Assembly: GCA_009823505.1 (NCBI GenBank)
Contig: VZQC01005691.1
Span: 101,324-165,323, forward strand
Length of the DNA: 64,000 nucleotides
DNA from: Rhizomys pruinosus
Taxonomy: Eukaryota > Chordata > Mammalia > Rodentia > Spalacidae
Reading direction: 5' to 3'
The notes below the pieces were generated by a model. The model saw nothing but the letters and a program-made list of their open reading frames with translations. It did not search any database and had not been told where the DNA came from. Of the stretch, positions 54,475 through 64,000 are shown one piece after another (positions within the stretch are counted from its first letter, which is position 1; each line of letters begins with the position of its first letter). The position numbers and the translations under genes were made by a program.

Positions 54475-54693
54475 GGGCTGGAGAGATGTCTCAGCAGTTA
54501 AGAGCACCGACTACTCTTGCAGAGGACCCAGGTTTGATTCCCAGCACCCACATGGTGGCTAAGAACTGTCTTTAACTCCAGTTCCAGGGAAATCTGATGC
54601 CCTCTTCTGACCTCCACGGCATTGCATGACATGGGTGCACAAACCTACATACAGACAGTACACTCATACATGTAAAAAAATAAAAAAATAAAA
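54475..54693 (+). repeat. B2 SINE
   Basis: Full copy. AAAGAAACCTCAACT is duplicated before it, and twice after it through the A-rich tail. Confidence 0.95.
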
Positions 54694-54749
54694 GAAACCT
54701 CAACTAAAAAAAAAGAAAAAATTAAAAAAAAGAAAGAAACCTCAACTGA

Positions 54750-55549
54750 TTGAAACTAAACTGAAAGTGTATTATCACTTATTTAGCACTCTAACAATGT
54801 GGGGTAGTAAGACATCTTCATATCCTTAAAGACCCAGCCTTCTTCCATCTCTGGCATTATGGGTGGCTTGGCCACCTCCCTGTGATGGAAGTGAGATTGT
54901 CAATGCTGCTCCTCAGCTAGGATTTCAAAGCAAATAAGGAGAAAGTCTCAAGAGAAATGCATGGATCATGCTTTTAACTCCACAACTCATAATTTTTGCC
55001 CATTAATGTTTTAGTTTTAAACTGAAGAACTTATAATTTATGCACATTATTATGACAGCCAATTAATGAAGCCAGAGAATGAGGATCACAGGGAGCCAGG
55101 AGGTTAAAGAAATTGCAAGGAACTGTAGGCAAATGTAGCCCTTTATTATTTACTCCAGGTAAAAGGGCTTGCAGGGGGACCCAAGAATAAAGTTATACAA
55201 AACCACACAAAAGTAGCATTTGGCCAGAAATGGTTCTATAATGGGTTATATCATAGTCATGTTTACTGCTTATTAACACTTTCCTGGCGATCCTGTATGT
55301 GCCATCTTTGGCTGACTAGCTCTGGATATCCATACTAGAGCCATGTGGCCCTCGTGAACCTCAGTTCCCTTCAGTCACTTCTCCTCATCTCCCAGTGACA
55401 ACATGAGAGATTGGGGACCATCTTTTATAAGTTCAAATTGTAGTAAAAGAGGAAAAAGAAGACATTAGAGCACTGATAATAACCCATATCATTCAACAGA
55501 AAAATAATTTACTCTGTCAAGGAATGATTAAAGCAAACCTGCAGGCATT
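54750..55549. other. unique sequence, no gene seen
   Basis: No recognised repeat. Confidence 0.45.
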
Positions 55550-55680
55550 ACTGCAAAATTATTTTTATAGGATGCCGAGGCTCAGAGAGCTGCATCATGT
55601 GCCTAAGGCCACACAAATATGTCAGTCAAATGCAGATGGTAAACTGTCTCACTCATATCATGCAGTCTTTTAAGCTGCTT
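55550..55680 (+). repeat. MIR SINE, ancient
   Basis: 'gatgccgaggctcagagagctgcatcatgtgcctaaggccacac' resembles the MIR core. Confidence 0.6.
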
Positions 55681-55849
55681 TCTCATATACATTTATAAAA
55701 AAGAGAAATGCTTGTATAGCAAAGGGTTTTATAAGAAATATCAAAAGGCAGAAATACTGATTTTTTTTCATTGTACAGTTGATGGCACTTATATAAAATT
55801 TAAAGTATTTTGTATTTCAAATTATTATTTAAAAAGCAGTTCAATCATG

Positions 55850-56096
55850 GGGCTGGAGAGATGGCCTAGCGGTTAAGAGCGCCGACCGCTCTTACAGAGG
55901 ACCCGGGTTCAATCCCCAGCACCCACATGGCGGCCAAGAACCATCTGAAACTCCAATTCCAGGAGAACTCCAGTTCCAGGGGAATCCGACACCCTCTTCT
56001 GACCTCCGCGGCATTGCAAGACACGGGTGCACAGACCTGCATGCAGACAGTACATTGATACACATACAGAAATAAATAAAATTAAAAAAAAAAAAA
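55850..56096 (+). repeat. B2 SINE
   Basis: Full copy. GTTCAATCAT is duplicated on both sides. Confidence 0.95.
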
Positions 56097-56408
56097 GCGT
56101 TCAATCATAAAAATTCTATCAGCACTGTGATAGTCTGAATGGGAAATGTCCCCCGAGGTCCCATGTATCTGAACACTTAATCCCCAGCTGGTACCTGTAT
56201 TAGTTATTTTCTGTTGTTGATGAAGCACCAAGACAAAAAACAGCTTACGGAGGAAAGTTTACTCTGGCTTAGTGTTCCAGAAGGAGCATCCATAGCAGTG
56301 AGGGACATGACAGAAGGAGGCAGGGGGCTGAGAGAGATCCTAGTGACAAGGGCAGAAATGAAGCAGAGGGGGTGAAATGGAAGTGAGCAAAGCTTATAAA
56401 CTCTTTTT

Positions 56409-56556
56409 TTCTCCTTTTTTTTTTTTTTTTTTTTTTTTTTTTGGTCTTTCTCAAGACGGGTCTCTCTGTAGCCCCAGCTGTCTGGAAACTCACTCTGTAG
56501 ACCAGGTGGCCTTGAACTCTGCACTCCAGAGTGCTGGGTTAAAGGCGTGCGCCAGC
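56409..56556 (-). repeat. B1 SINE (copy A)
   Basis: Poly(T), then 'ggtctttctcaagacgggtctctctg'. The same insertion as 59340-59470. Confidence 0.92.
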
Positions 56557-57604
56557 TTGACTCTCGAAGCCCATCCCCGTGCCATACTTCCCGCCAGCAG
56601 CCAACTACCTCCAAACACGGCCACCAACTGGGAAAAGTATTCAATACCTGAGCCCATGAGGGTTCATTCAACCACCACATCCACTCCCCGGCCATAGAGG
56701 ATCAGGCCATTTCATGATGCAACTCACTTCATCAAACTTTAAAAGACCCCTGCCTTTTAACAGTCTCAACACTATTCAAAAGTTCAAAGTCAAGTATCTT
56801 GAGACTCAAGACAGTCTCTTACCTGTTACCCTTTGCAGTCTAAAACATACATCTTTCTCTTGGGATGATTCTACTCCCTGCATACCGCTCTCCTGGGTAG
56901 TTGTCGAACAATACTGTCCTCCTAAAAAGAGGAAGGCTTTTGGCTTGGGGCCATAGGTGGGGGCACCCACACTCCTATAAGTAAACTCTGCCCACTGCTT
57001 AAGTAAGCCCACTGGCTTACCGAGTGCAGTTTAGTGAAACTGTACCTCTGTTTGTCATTAGGGACAAGGAAGGAAGGAACGGATGCTATTTACACCCCAA
57101 TCCAAAGGAATTTTAGCAAACAGATGTCTCACAGCTCTGACATCTCTAAGGTCTTGGGGCTCCACCACAAACCAGACTTGGCTTCCACAGCTTCACTGAA
57201 ATGGCTTCTCATGGCCCTCATGGACCCCCACTTGCCACACATTCCATGGCCTCATGGCTCTCTGCAACTGTGGAAGAAGAATCTATAACCTGCCCTTGCC
57301 CTTGCATTTTTTTATGCCTCCAAAGTCAGTACTTCATGGATAACACTGGCAAGTTCGGTCATCAGCTTGAAATGGTCACTCTTTTGAATCAGATTGGGGG
57401 CAGCTTTGCATGTGGTTGCTTTCTAGAAAGAGAAAACCCCTTAGGCTCTTCTTCATAAGATTGAAAGTAGCTGGTTGGGGCACCTTTTGTACTGTTCCAT
57501 TGCGAGGAGGAGGCCTCTCCTAAATGGTGCTAACTTCCTTAACAATTGCAGCCTTTCTTCTAGCTCCAGCTAGGCTATAACATTAAGCTTCCTAGTGCTT
57601 TTAA

Positions 57605-57840
57605 AATATTTTTTTTTATTTTTTAAATTATTTTATTTTATTTTTTTGTGTATGAATGTACTGTCTGCATGTAGGTTTGTGCTACCCGTGTTGTGCAATG
57701 CCGTGGAGGTCAGAAGAGGGTGTTGGATTCCCCTGGATCTGGTCAAAGACAGTTCTCAGCTGCCATGTTGGTGCTGGGATCAAACCCAGGTCTCTGCCAA
57801 GAGCAGTCCGTCTCTTAACGCTAGGCCATCTCTCAGCCCT
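57605..57840 (-). repeat. B2 SINE (copy A)
   Basis: Counterpart of 60545-60786 with several missing or extra bases. Confidence 0.92.
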
Positions 57841-58052
57841 TTTTTTTTTATATTGATGTTTACTGTATTGTCTGCATAGAGGTTTGTGCACCTGTGTCAT
57901 GCAATGCTGCAGAGGTTCAGAAAGAGGTGTGCGGATTCCGCTGGAACTGGATTAAAGATGGTTCTTCAGCACCGATGTGGGCATTGGGAATCAAACCTGG
58001 TCCTTGCAAGGCAGCATAGGTGCTCTTTAACCGAATGAGCCCTTTTCCCAAG
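57841..58052 (-). repeat. B2 SINE (copy A)
   Basis: Counterpart of 60787-61002, with many small indels. Confidence 0.9.
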
Positions 58053-58289
58053 CCCTTCTTAGTAGTTTTTCAGTCCAAAACTGTACATTGTGCATTTCTT
58101 TTTATCTCGCTTGCTCTTTTTCTTTATAGGCCCTTGTCAGAGTTGTTAGTAATAATCATGCCACAGACTCATTGGTATGCTGTCTTGAACTTCCTCCACC
58201 AAAGTATAATCCATACTTTAATTTAGTCTCAGGAAAATTCTTACAGCAGGGCAGAAATGCCAGTTTGTTAAATAAAAAATAGCACAAAA

Positions 58290-58525
58290 GGGGCTGGAGG
58301 ATGGTAGGTTAATGAGCGCCGACCGCTCTTGCAGGGAACCGAGGTTCGATCCCAGCACCCACATTGCGGCTGAGAACCGTCTGTGACTCCAGTTCCAGGA
58401 GAATCCAGTTCCAGGGGAATCGAGACCTCTTCTGACCTCCGCGGCATCGCACGACACGGGTGCCCAACCTGCATGCAGACAAATACATTCATACACCTAA
58501 ACAAAATAAAATAAATAAAATAAAA
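58290..58525 (+). repeat. B2 SINE present only in copy A
   Basis: Target duplication AAAAATAGCACAAAA at 58275-58289 and 58526-58540. Copy B has the empty site (about 61226-61241). Confidence 0.93.
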
Positions 58526-58540
58526 AAAAATAGCACAAAA

Positions 58541-58690
58541 AGCCAGGGGTGGTGGCCACTCACCTTTAATCCCAGCCACTCGGGAGGTAGAGGTAGTGCG
58601 GATCTCTTGTGAGTTCAAGGCCAGCCTGGTCTACAGAATGAGTTCCAGGCAAGCTGGTACTCAAAGGGAGACCATGCCTCCAAAATGCCC
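58541..58690 (+). repeat. B1 SINE (copy A)
   Basis: Counterpart of 61243-61390. Confidence 0.93.
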
Positions 58691-59336
58691 CCAAGAAGAA
58701 AAACTAAAATAGCACAAGAATGTCTCTAGTTCAATTTCTAGTAGAGCTCTTGCTCTCTGAAACCTCTGAAGCGTCCACAGTCCTCATTACTCTCAGTACT
58801 GCTTTCGTCTTCCAGAGTCCTCCTAGAATGGTCCTTTCAGTCCTGCTTAAAGAATTCAACTGTTGTTCTCATCTAAAGTTTCCAAGTTGTCCACATTCCT
58901 ACAAAAAGTAACATAGGTTCTTTACAGCTATAACCCCCTTTTGTACAACATCTTATTAGTTTCAGGGGCTCATTGGAAGTAGATCCAGGCTATGAACTCT
59001 CAAATGCTGCCCCAGTGACATAGTTCCTCCCACAAGATGTAACAGCAGTTTCCATAACCTCCCCAAATAGTGCCACCAACTAAATACCAAAATTCAAATA
59101 CCAGAGCCTAGACAAAAACATTTCAAACCACCTCATTATAGTTTTAAGAGGTGGAGTTTTGCTGAAGTATGTCACTGAGTGAAAGCTTTGAAGGTCTATA
59201 GCTTGTCGTCACCCCTCCTTCTTTCTGTGTGCTAATGAAGTGTGATTTCTGTTTCCTAACTGTCAGCCTGGCCTCATCTTCCCGATGTCATGCTTTCCCC
59301 AGCATAGTGTACTGGTATCCCCCTTTCTCCTCTAAG

Positions 59337-59337
59337 N
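59337..59337. other. single N at the duplication junction
   Basis: Copy A ends directly before it, and copy B's B1 poly(T) begins directly after it. Confidence 0.95.
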
Positions 59338-59339
59338 GT

Positions 59340-59470
59340 TTGTTTGTTTTTGTTTTTTTGGTCTTTTCAAGACAGGGTCTCTCTGTAGCCCCAGCTGTCT
59401 TGGAACTCACTCTGTAGACCAGGCTGGCCTTGAACTCTGCCTCCAGAGTGCTGGGATTAAAGGCGTGCGC
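59340..59470 (-). repeat. B1 SINE (copy B)
   Basis: 'ttggtcttttcaagacagggtctctctg' to 'attaaaggcgtgcgccac'. Confidence 0.93.
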
Positions 59471-60544
59471 CACTTGACTCTCGAAGCCCATCCCCAGTGC
59501 CATACTTCCGCCAGCAGCATAACCTCCTCAAACAGTGCCACCAACTTGGGAACTAAGTATTCAAATACCTGAGCCCATGAGGGCTTCATTCAAACCACCA
59601 CATCCTACTCCCAGGGCCCTAGAGGATCATGGCCATTTCATGATGCAAATCACATTTCATCCAACTTTAAAAGACCCCATGCCTTTTAACAGTCTCAACA
59701 CTATTCAAAAGTTCAAAGTCAAGTATCTTGAGACTCAAGACAGTCTCTTACCTGTTACCCTTTGCAGTCTAAAACATACATCTTTCTCTTGGGATGATTC
59801 TACTCCCTGCATACAGCTCTCCTGGGTAGTTGTTGAACAATACTGTCCTCCTACAAACAGAGGAAGGCTTTCTGGTGTGGCCATAGGTGGGGAGCACCCA
59901 CACTCCTATAAGTAAACTCTTGCCCACTGCTCTGTAAGTAAGCCCACTGGCTTACCGAGTGCAGTTTAGTGAAACTGTACCTCTGTTTGTCATTAGGGAC
60001 AAGGAAGGAAGGAACGGATGCTATTTACACCCCAATCCAAAGGAATTTTAGCAACAACAGATGTCTCACAGCTCTGACATCTCTAAGGTCTTGGGGTCTC
60101 CACCACAAACCAGACTTAAGCTTCCACAGCTTCACTGAATGGCTTCTCATGGCCTCTCAGGGACCCCACACTTGCCACACACTCCATGGCCTCAGTGGCT
60201 CTCTGCAACTGTGGAAGAAGAATCTATAACCTGCCCTTGCCCTTGCATTTTTTTATGCCTCCAAAGTCAGTACTTCATGGATAACACTGGCAAGTTCGGT
60301 CATCAGCTTGAAATGGTCACTCTTTTGAATCAGATTGGGGGCAGCTTTGCATGTGGTTGCTTTCTAGAAAGAGAAAACCCCTTAGGCTCTTCTTCATAAA
60401 TTGAAAGTAGCTGGTTGGGGCACCTTTTGTACTGTTCCATTGCAGAGGAGGAGGCCTCTCCTAAATGGTGCTAACTTCCTTAACAATTGCAGCCTTTCTT
60501 CTAGCTCCAGCTAGGCTATAACATTAAGCTTCCTAGTGCTTTTA

Positions 60545-60786
60545 AAATATTTTTTATTTATTTTTTAAATTTATTTTATTTTATTTTTATGTGTATGAAT
60601 GTACTGTCTGCATGTAGGTTTGTGCACCCGTGTTGTGCAATGCCGTGGAGGTCAGAAGAGGGTGTTGGATTCCCCTGGATCTGGAGTCAAAGACAGTTCT
60701 CAGCTGCCATGTGGGTGCTGGGGATCAAACCCAGGTCCTCTGCAAGAGCAGTCAGTGCTCTTAACGCTAGGCCATCTCTCCAGCCC
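60545..60786 (-). repeat. B2 SINE (copy B)
   Basis: Reverse complement copy ending 'gccatctctccagccc'. Confidence 0.95.
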
Positions 60787-61002
60787 TTTATTTATTATTT
60801 TTATGTATATGAGTATACGGTCTGCATGTAGGTTTGTGCACCTGTGTCATGCAATGCTGCAGAGGTCAGAAGAAGGTGTCGGATTCCCCTGGAACTGGAG
60901 TTAAAGATGGTTCTTAGCCACCATGTGGGCATTGGGAATCAAACCTGGGTCCTCTGCAAGAGCAGTAGGTGCTCTTAACCAATGAGCCATTTCTCCAGCC
61001 CC
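60787..61002 (-). repeat. B2 SINE (copy B), abutting the previous one
   Basis: Head-to-tail with the preceding B2 and no spacer. Confidence 0.95.
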
Positions 61003-61242
61003 TTCTTAGTACTTTTTCACTTCAAACTGTACATTGTGCATTTCTTTTTATCTCGCTTGCTCTTTTTCTTTATAGGCCCTTGTCAGAGTTGTTAGTAATA
61101 ATCATGCCACAGACTCATTGGTATGCTGTCTTGAAACTTCCTCCACGAAAGTAATAAATCCATTACTTTTTAATTTAGTCTCAGGAAAATTCTTACAGCA
61201 GGGGCAGAAGATAGCCAGGTTTTTAAAATAAAAATAGCACAA

Positions 61243-61390
61243 AAAGCCAGGGGTGGTGGCACTCACCTTTAATCCCAGCACTCGGGAGGTAGAGGTAGGC
61301 GGATCTCTGTGAGTTCAAGGCCAGCCTGGTCTACAGAATGAGTTCCAGGACAGCTGGTACTCAAAGGGAGACCCTGCCTCAAAAATGCCC
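61243..61390 (+). repeat. B1 SINE (copy B)
   Basis: 'agccaggggtggtggcactcacc' to 'gaccctgcctcaaaaa'. Confidence 0.93.
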
Positions 61391-62048
61391 CCCCAAGAAG
61401 GAAAAAACTAAAATAGCACAAGAATGTCTCTAGTTCAATTTCTAGTAGAGCTCTTGCTCTCTGAAACCTCTGAAGCGTCCACAGTCCTCATTACTCTCAG
61501 TACTGCTTTCGTCTTCCAGAGTCCTCCTAGAATGGTCCTTTCAGTCCTGCTTAAAGAATTCAACTGTTGTTCTCATCTAAAGTTTCCAAGTTGTCCACAT
61601 TCCTACAAAAAGTAACATAGGTTCTTTACAGCTATAACCCCCTTTTGGTACAACATCTGTATTAGTTTCAGGGAGCTCATTGGAAGTAGATCCAGGCTAT
61701 GAACTCTCAAATGCTGCCCCAGTGACATAGTTCCTCCACAAGATGTAACAGTCTAAAAGTTCCATAACCTCCCCAAATAGTGCCACCAACTAAATACCAA
61801 ATATTCAAATACCAGAGCCTACAAAGAACATTTCAAACCACCTCATTATAGTTTTAAGAGGTGGAGTTTTGCTGAAGTATGTCACTGAGTGAAAGCTTTG
61901 AAGGTCTATAGCTTGTCGTCACCCCTCCTTCTTTCTGTGTGCTAATGAAGTGTGATTTCTGTTTCCTAACTGTCAGCCTGGCCTCATCTTCCCGATGTCA
62001 TGCTTTCCCCAGCATAGTGTACTGGTATCCCCCTTTCTCCTCTAAGTT

Positions 62049-62052
<4 letters not shown>

Positions 62053-62096
<44 letters not shown>
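62053..62096 (+). repeat. (TC)n microsatellite
   Basis: About 22 units, right where copy A stops. Confidence 0.95.
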
Positions 62097-62100
<4 letters not shown>

Positions 62101-62213
62101 AGATAGGATCTTCCTATAACCTCAGTTGGCCTGAACTCCCTATATAGACCAGGTTGGCCTTGTTACTACTACCTCTGCCTCCCAAGTGCTGGGATTAAAG
62201 GCATGTGCCACGA
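62097..62213 (-). repeat. B1 SINE, diverged
   Basis: 'tttgagataggatcttcctataacc' to 'attaaaggcatgtgccac'. Confidence 0.88.
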
Positions 62214-62298
62214 CGAACTGTTAATACAACCACAACTTTCTTAAAAGAAAAATTATTACTTTTTCAAGAGTAACCACCATGACTGAGCAGAGAGAGAT

Positions 62299-62337
<39 letters not shown>
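62299..62337 (+). repeat. (GA)n microsatellite
   Basis: About 19 units. Confidence 0.95.
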
Positions 62338-62339
<2 letters not shown>

Positions 62340-62454
62340 ACCATAAGGAGTAGTTCTTGAACATCTTAGACTAAGATTTTCAACAGTTCTTTTGTGTATC
62401 CACAGAACTATGTCCAGTTCTTTTTCTTTTTTTATTGTAGTCTCTATTTTTAAT

Positions 62455-62680
62455 TTTTTTATTAATTTTTTATTTTTGTGTGTGTATGAATGTACTGTCT
62501 GCATGTAGGTTTGTGCACCCATGTTGTGCAATGCCAAGGACGTCAGAAGAGGGTGTCAGATTCCCCTGGAACAGGAGTTAAAGACAGTTCTCAGCCACCA
62601 TGTGGGTGCTGGGAATCGAACCTGGGTCCTCTGCAAGAGCAGTTGGTGCCCTTAACCGCTAGGCCATCTCTCCAGCCCCC
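62455..62680 (-). repeat. B2 SINE
   Basis: Full reverse complement copy. CAGTTCTTTTTCT is duplicated on both sides (about 62415 and 62681). Confidence 0.95.
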
Positions 62681-62681
62681 C

Positions 62682-63105
62682 AGTTCTTTTTCTAATAGGA
62701 CTAAGAGAAGAGGTAATGCAAAACCAACAGAACCTCACCCAATCACCAAGAACTGATGTCGTTTCTGGTGAGGATAATTTGGGATACATGGAACCAGGCT
62801 TTGAAGCAAAAGTGGACACATGTACACTTAGAATCTAGAAAATTGGGCCTGGCTACTTGGCATCAACTTCTCCCTTCCTCTACCATAGCACAACCCCATG
62901 CCTAAGCTGATAACGTCTTTAATGACACAAAATATTAGCTTCTACCCCCACCCCCACTCCCACCCCTCAAGTTCACAGTTCACTAGCTAAAGGTGGGCCA
63001 TGGGGGAAAGTAAGCATGACTCTTCTATGTGATTTACTGGTTGTTGAGAACCAGGATTCTTCCCCCCTATTCCCTGGACATTCTACAAGGCAGAAATAGC
63101 TCTGT
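62682..63105. other. unique sequence, no gene seen
   Basis: No recognised repeat. Confidence 0.4.
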
Positions 63106-63990
63106 GGTGGTTAGTATTTAATGTCAACTTGCTACAGCCTAGAATCACCCAGAAAGACAGCCTTAATTGAGGAAGTATCTAGATCAGTTTGGCATGTGGG
63201 CACATGTTGTGTAGCAATTTCCTCTGAAGTAAAACCTTCCACCTTGGAGGGGAGCTTATTAAGATACAAGATGTTCTAAGAAGAGATGAAACATTCCATC
63301 CTGCAAGGAAAAACTGTAAGTTATCAACTGAAAGGCTTTAGGAAGTCCATGAACTTAACCAGGTACATTAGGCCTATCCCTCCCATCCTATGTATAAGCA
63401 GTAAGGACTGCTGAGAAGACTCTCAGCCAAACTGACCTTCCAAGAGGCTTAGAACAGCTGAGTCAACTGGAAGAGACAAGTCAAACTGCCTGAAAGAGGC
63501 ACTAACCAGTCGAGCTTCTGCAAAGAGACACTTTTTACCCTACACAATTCTAAGTAATTCCAATAAAACTCAAAGACTCCCCAAGATAGACTTTTGTGGT
63601 ATTTGTTAGTCTGTTTTTGGTTCCCTATTTGGGTAAGTAGATGTTTGTTCACATCTCCACAGGAATAGTGTCACACAGCAGCATGTCTTGGAGGAATTGT
63701 CCTGATTATTAATTGATATAGGAAAGCCCAGCTCACTGTGGAAAGCGCCATTCTCTAGACTGGGGTCCTGAACTATAAAGGACAGAAGAAAGCTAGAAAC
63801 AAGAAAGCAGGCAACATTTGTCTCTCCCGGCCCTTGACTGTGGATATGATGTGACCCAGCTACCTGAGTTGTTGCTGTGGCTTCCCCAGTGTGATGGACT
63901 GGAATTGTCAGCCAAATAAGCCCTTTCCTCCTGTGGGTTGCTTTTTTTCTGGGTATTTTATCACAGCAACAGCAATGAAACTAGGACGTA
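63106..63990 (+). repeat. LTR-like rodent repeat split by an insertion of about 0.49 kb
   Basis: The outer repeat runs 63106-63205 ('taatgtcaacttgctacagcc', 'tggcatgtgggcac'). It resumes about 63695-63990 ('gaattgtcctgattattaattgat' to 'ggaattgtcagccaaataagcc'). The middle is unrelated. Confidence 0.6.
63206..63690 (+). mobile_element. possible solo LTR inserted in the repeat
   Basis: Begins near TGTTGTGTAGC and ends near CACACAGCA. It contains 'ccaataaaactc' (AATAAA). I cannot define clean ends or a target duplication, so the class is open. Confidence 0.4.
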
Positions 63991-64000
63991 CACTTTTGAA

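Larger units (their letters stand above)
56197..59140 (-). mobile_element. old ERVL/MaLR-type element, antisense (copy A)
   Basis: An LTR-like block (about 56197-56700, split by a B1), a non-coding interior with three B2s and a B1, and a second LTR-like block (about 58950-59140). The sequence next to the upper LTR, read antisense, is 'tgtacaaaaggggg', a decayed tRNA-Leu-type primer site. The sequence is full of single-base losses compared with copy B. Confidence 0.6.
56443..59336 (+). repeat. duplicated segment, copy A
   Basis: Matches 59361-62045 end to end, apart from many scattered one-base indels and one extra B2. Ends at 'ctcctctaag' just before the N. Confidence 0.9.
59471..61850 (-). 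mobile_element. old ERVL/MaLR-type element, antisense (copy B)
   Basis: The rest of the lower LTR (about 59471-59610), interior, and upper LTR (about 61659-61850). Next to it, read antisense, lies 'gttgtaccaaaaggggg', a decayed tRNA-Leu primer site. No coding frame remains. Confidence 0.6.
59361..62045 (+). repeat. duplicated segment, copy B
   Basis: The cleaner copy. Its SINEs keep normal consensus length. After 'ctcctctaag' it continues into a (TC)n run that copy A lacks. Confidence 0.9.

Noticed and set aside
56204..56695. 163-codon minus-strand frame
   Set aside because: Lies across an LTR fragment and a B1 with its poly(T), and includes a lysine run from the tail. Not a gene.
63206..63690. 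Host exon within the 63.2-63.7 kb insertion
   Set aside because: The 67-codon minus-strand frame near 63449-63652 has no motif. The segment is better explained as an inserted element.

Overview
The window reads as a muroid rodent nuclear chromosome segment. The evidence is the very dense set of B1 and B2 SINEs on both strands, a few B4 and ID copies, MaLR-like LTRs and microsatellites. I cannot name the species from sequence alone. I find no convincing host protein-coding gene. Nearly every open frame over 60 codons falls on a repeat or a retroviral remnant. The window is best described as intergenic or intronic DNA that is rich in retroelements.

Layout. 1-2588: unique sequence with one B2 and one B4. 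2589-4573: a complete, young, non-coding LTR element of ERVL/MaLR type, with 408-bp LTRs, a tRNA-Leu-type primer site and a 5-bp target duplication. 4711-10814: a degenerate class I (gammaretrovirus-like) ERV with a 625-bp 5' LTR and a tRNA-Pro primer site. Its interior carries several SINEs, and its 3' LTR is cut off where an antisense L1 begins (about 10815-12480). 12998-20587: the main object, an ERV with all structural parts in order (LTR, tRNA-Lys-type primer site, gag, pro, pol, env, polypurine tract, LTR). Its pol is class II-like and its env is gammaretrovirus-type. Every gene is broken by stops and frame changes. 20600-41000: SINE-rich DNA with unique islands, including a SINE-poor GC-richer island at 23480-24740 and a purine/pyrimidine tract at 27190-27780. 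41096-43536: a B2 split by an antisense L1 ORF2 3' end, which itself carries two B1s and a B2. 43537-56200: SINE-dense DNA with LTR fragments. 56400-62045: a 2.7-2.9 kb segment present twice, head to tail, joined at a single N. 62046-64000: SINEs, then an LTR-like repeat split by another insertion.

How the parts work together. The only gene set is that of the 12998-20587 ERV. The gag frame that encodes its second zinc knuckle ends in a T TTA AAC heptamer directly before its stop, and pro is open in the -1 frame from that point. No dUTPase region fits between nucleocapsid and protease. With the gamma-type env (CXXC in SU, CX6CC in TM), this gives a mosaic architecture. The rest of the window records layered insertions, several dated relative to each other by target-site duplications.

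Two N characters (46128, 59337) mark assembly joins. The one at 59337 very probably hides a false duplication, made by two overlapping contigs that were not merged.
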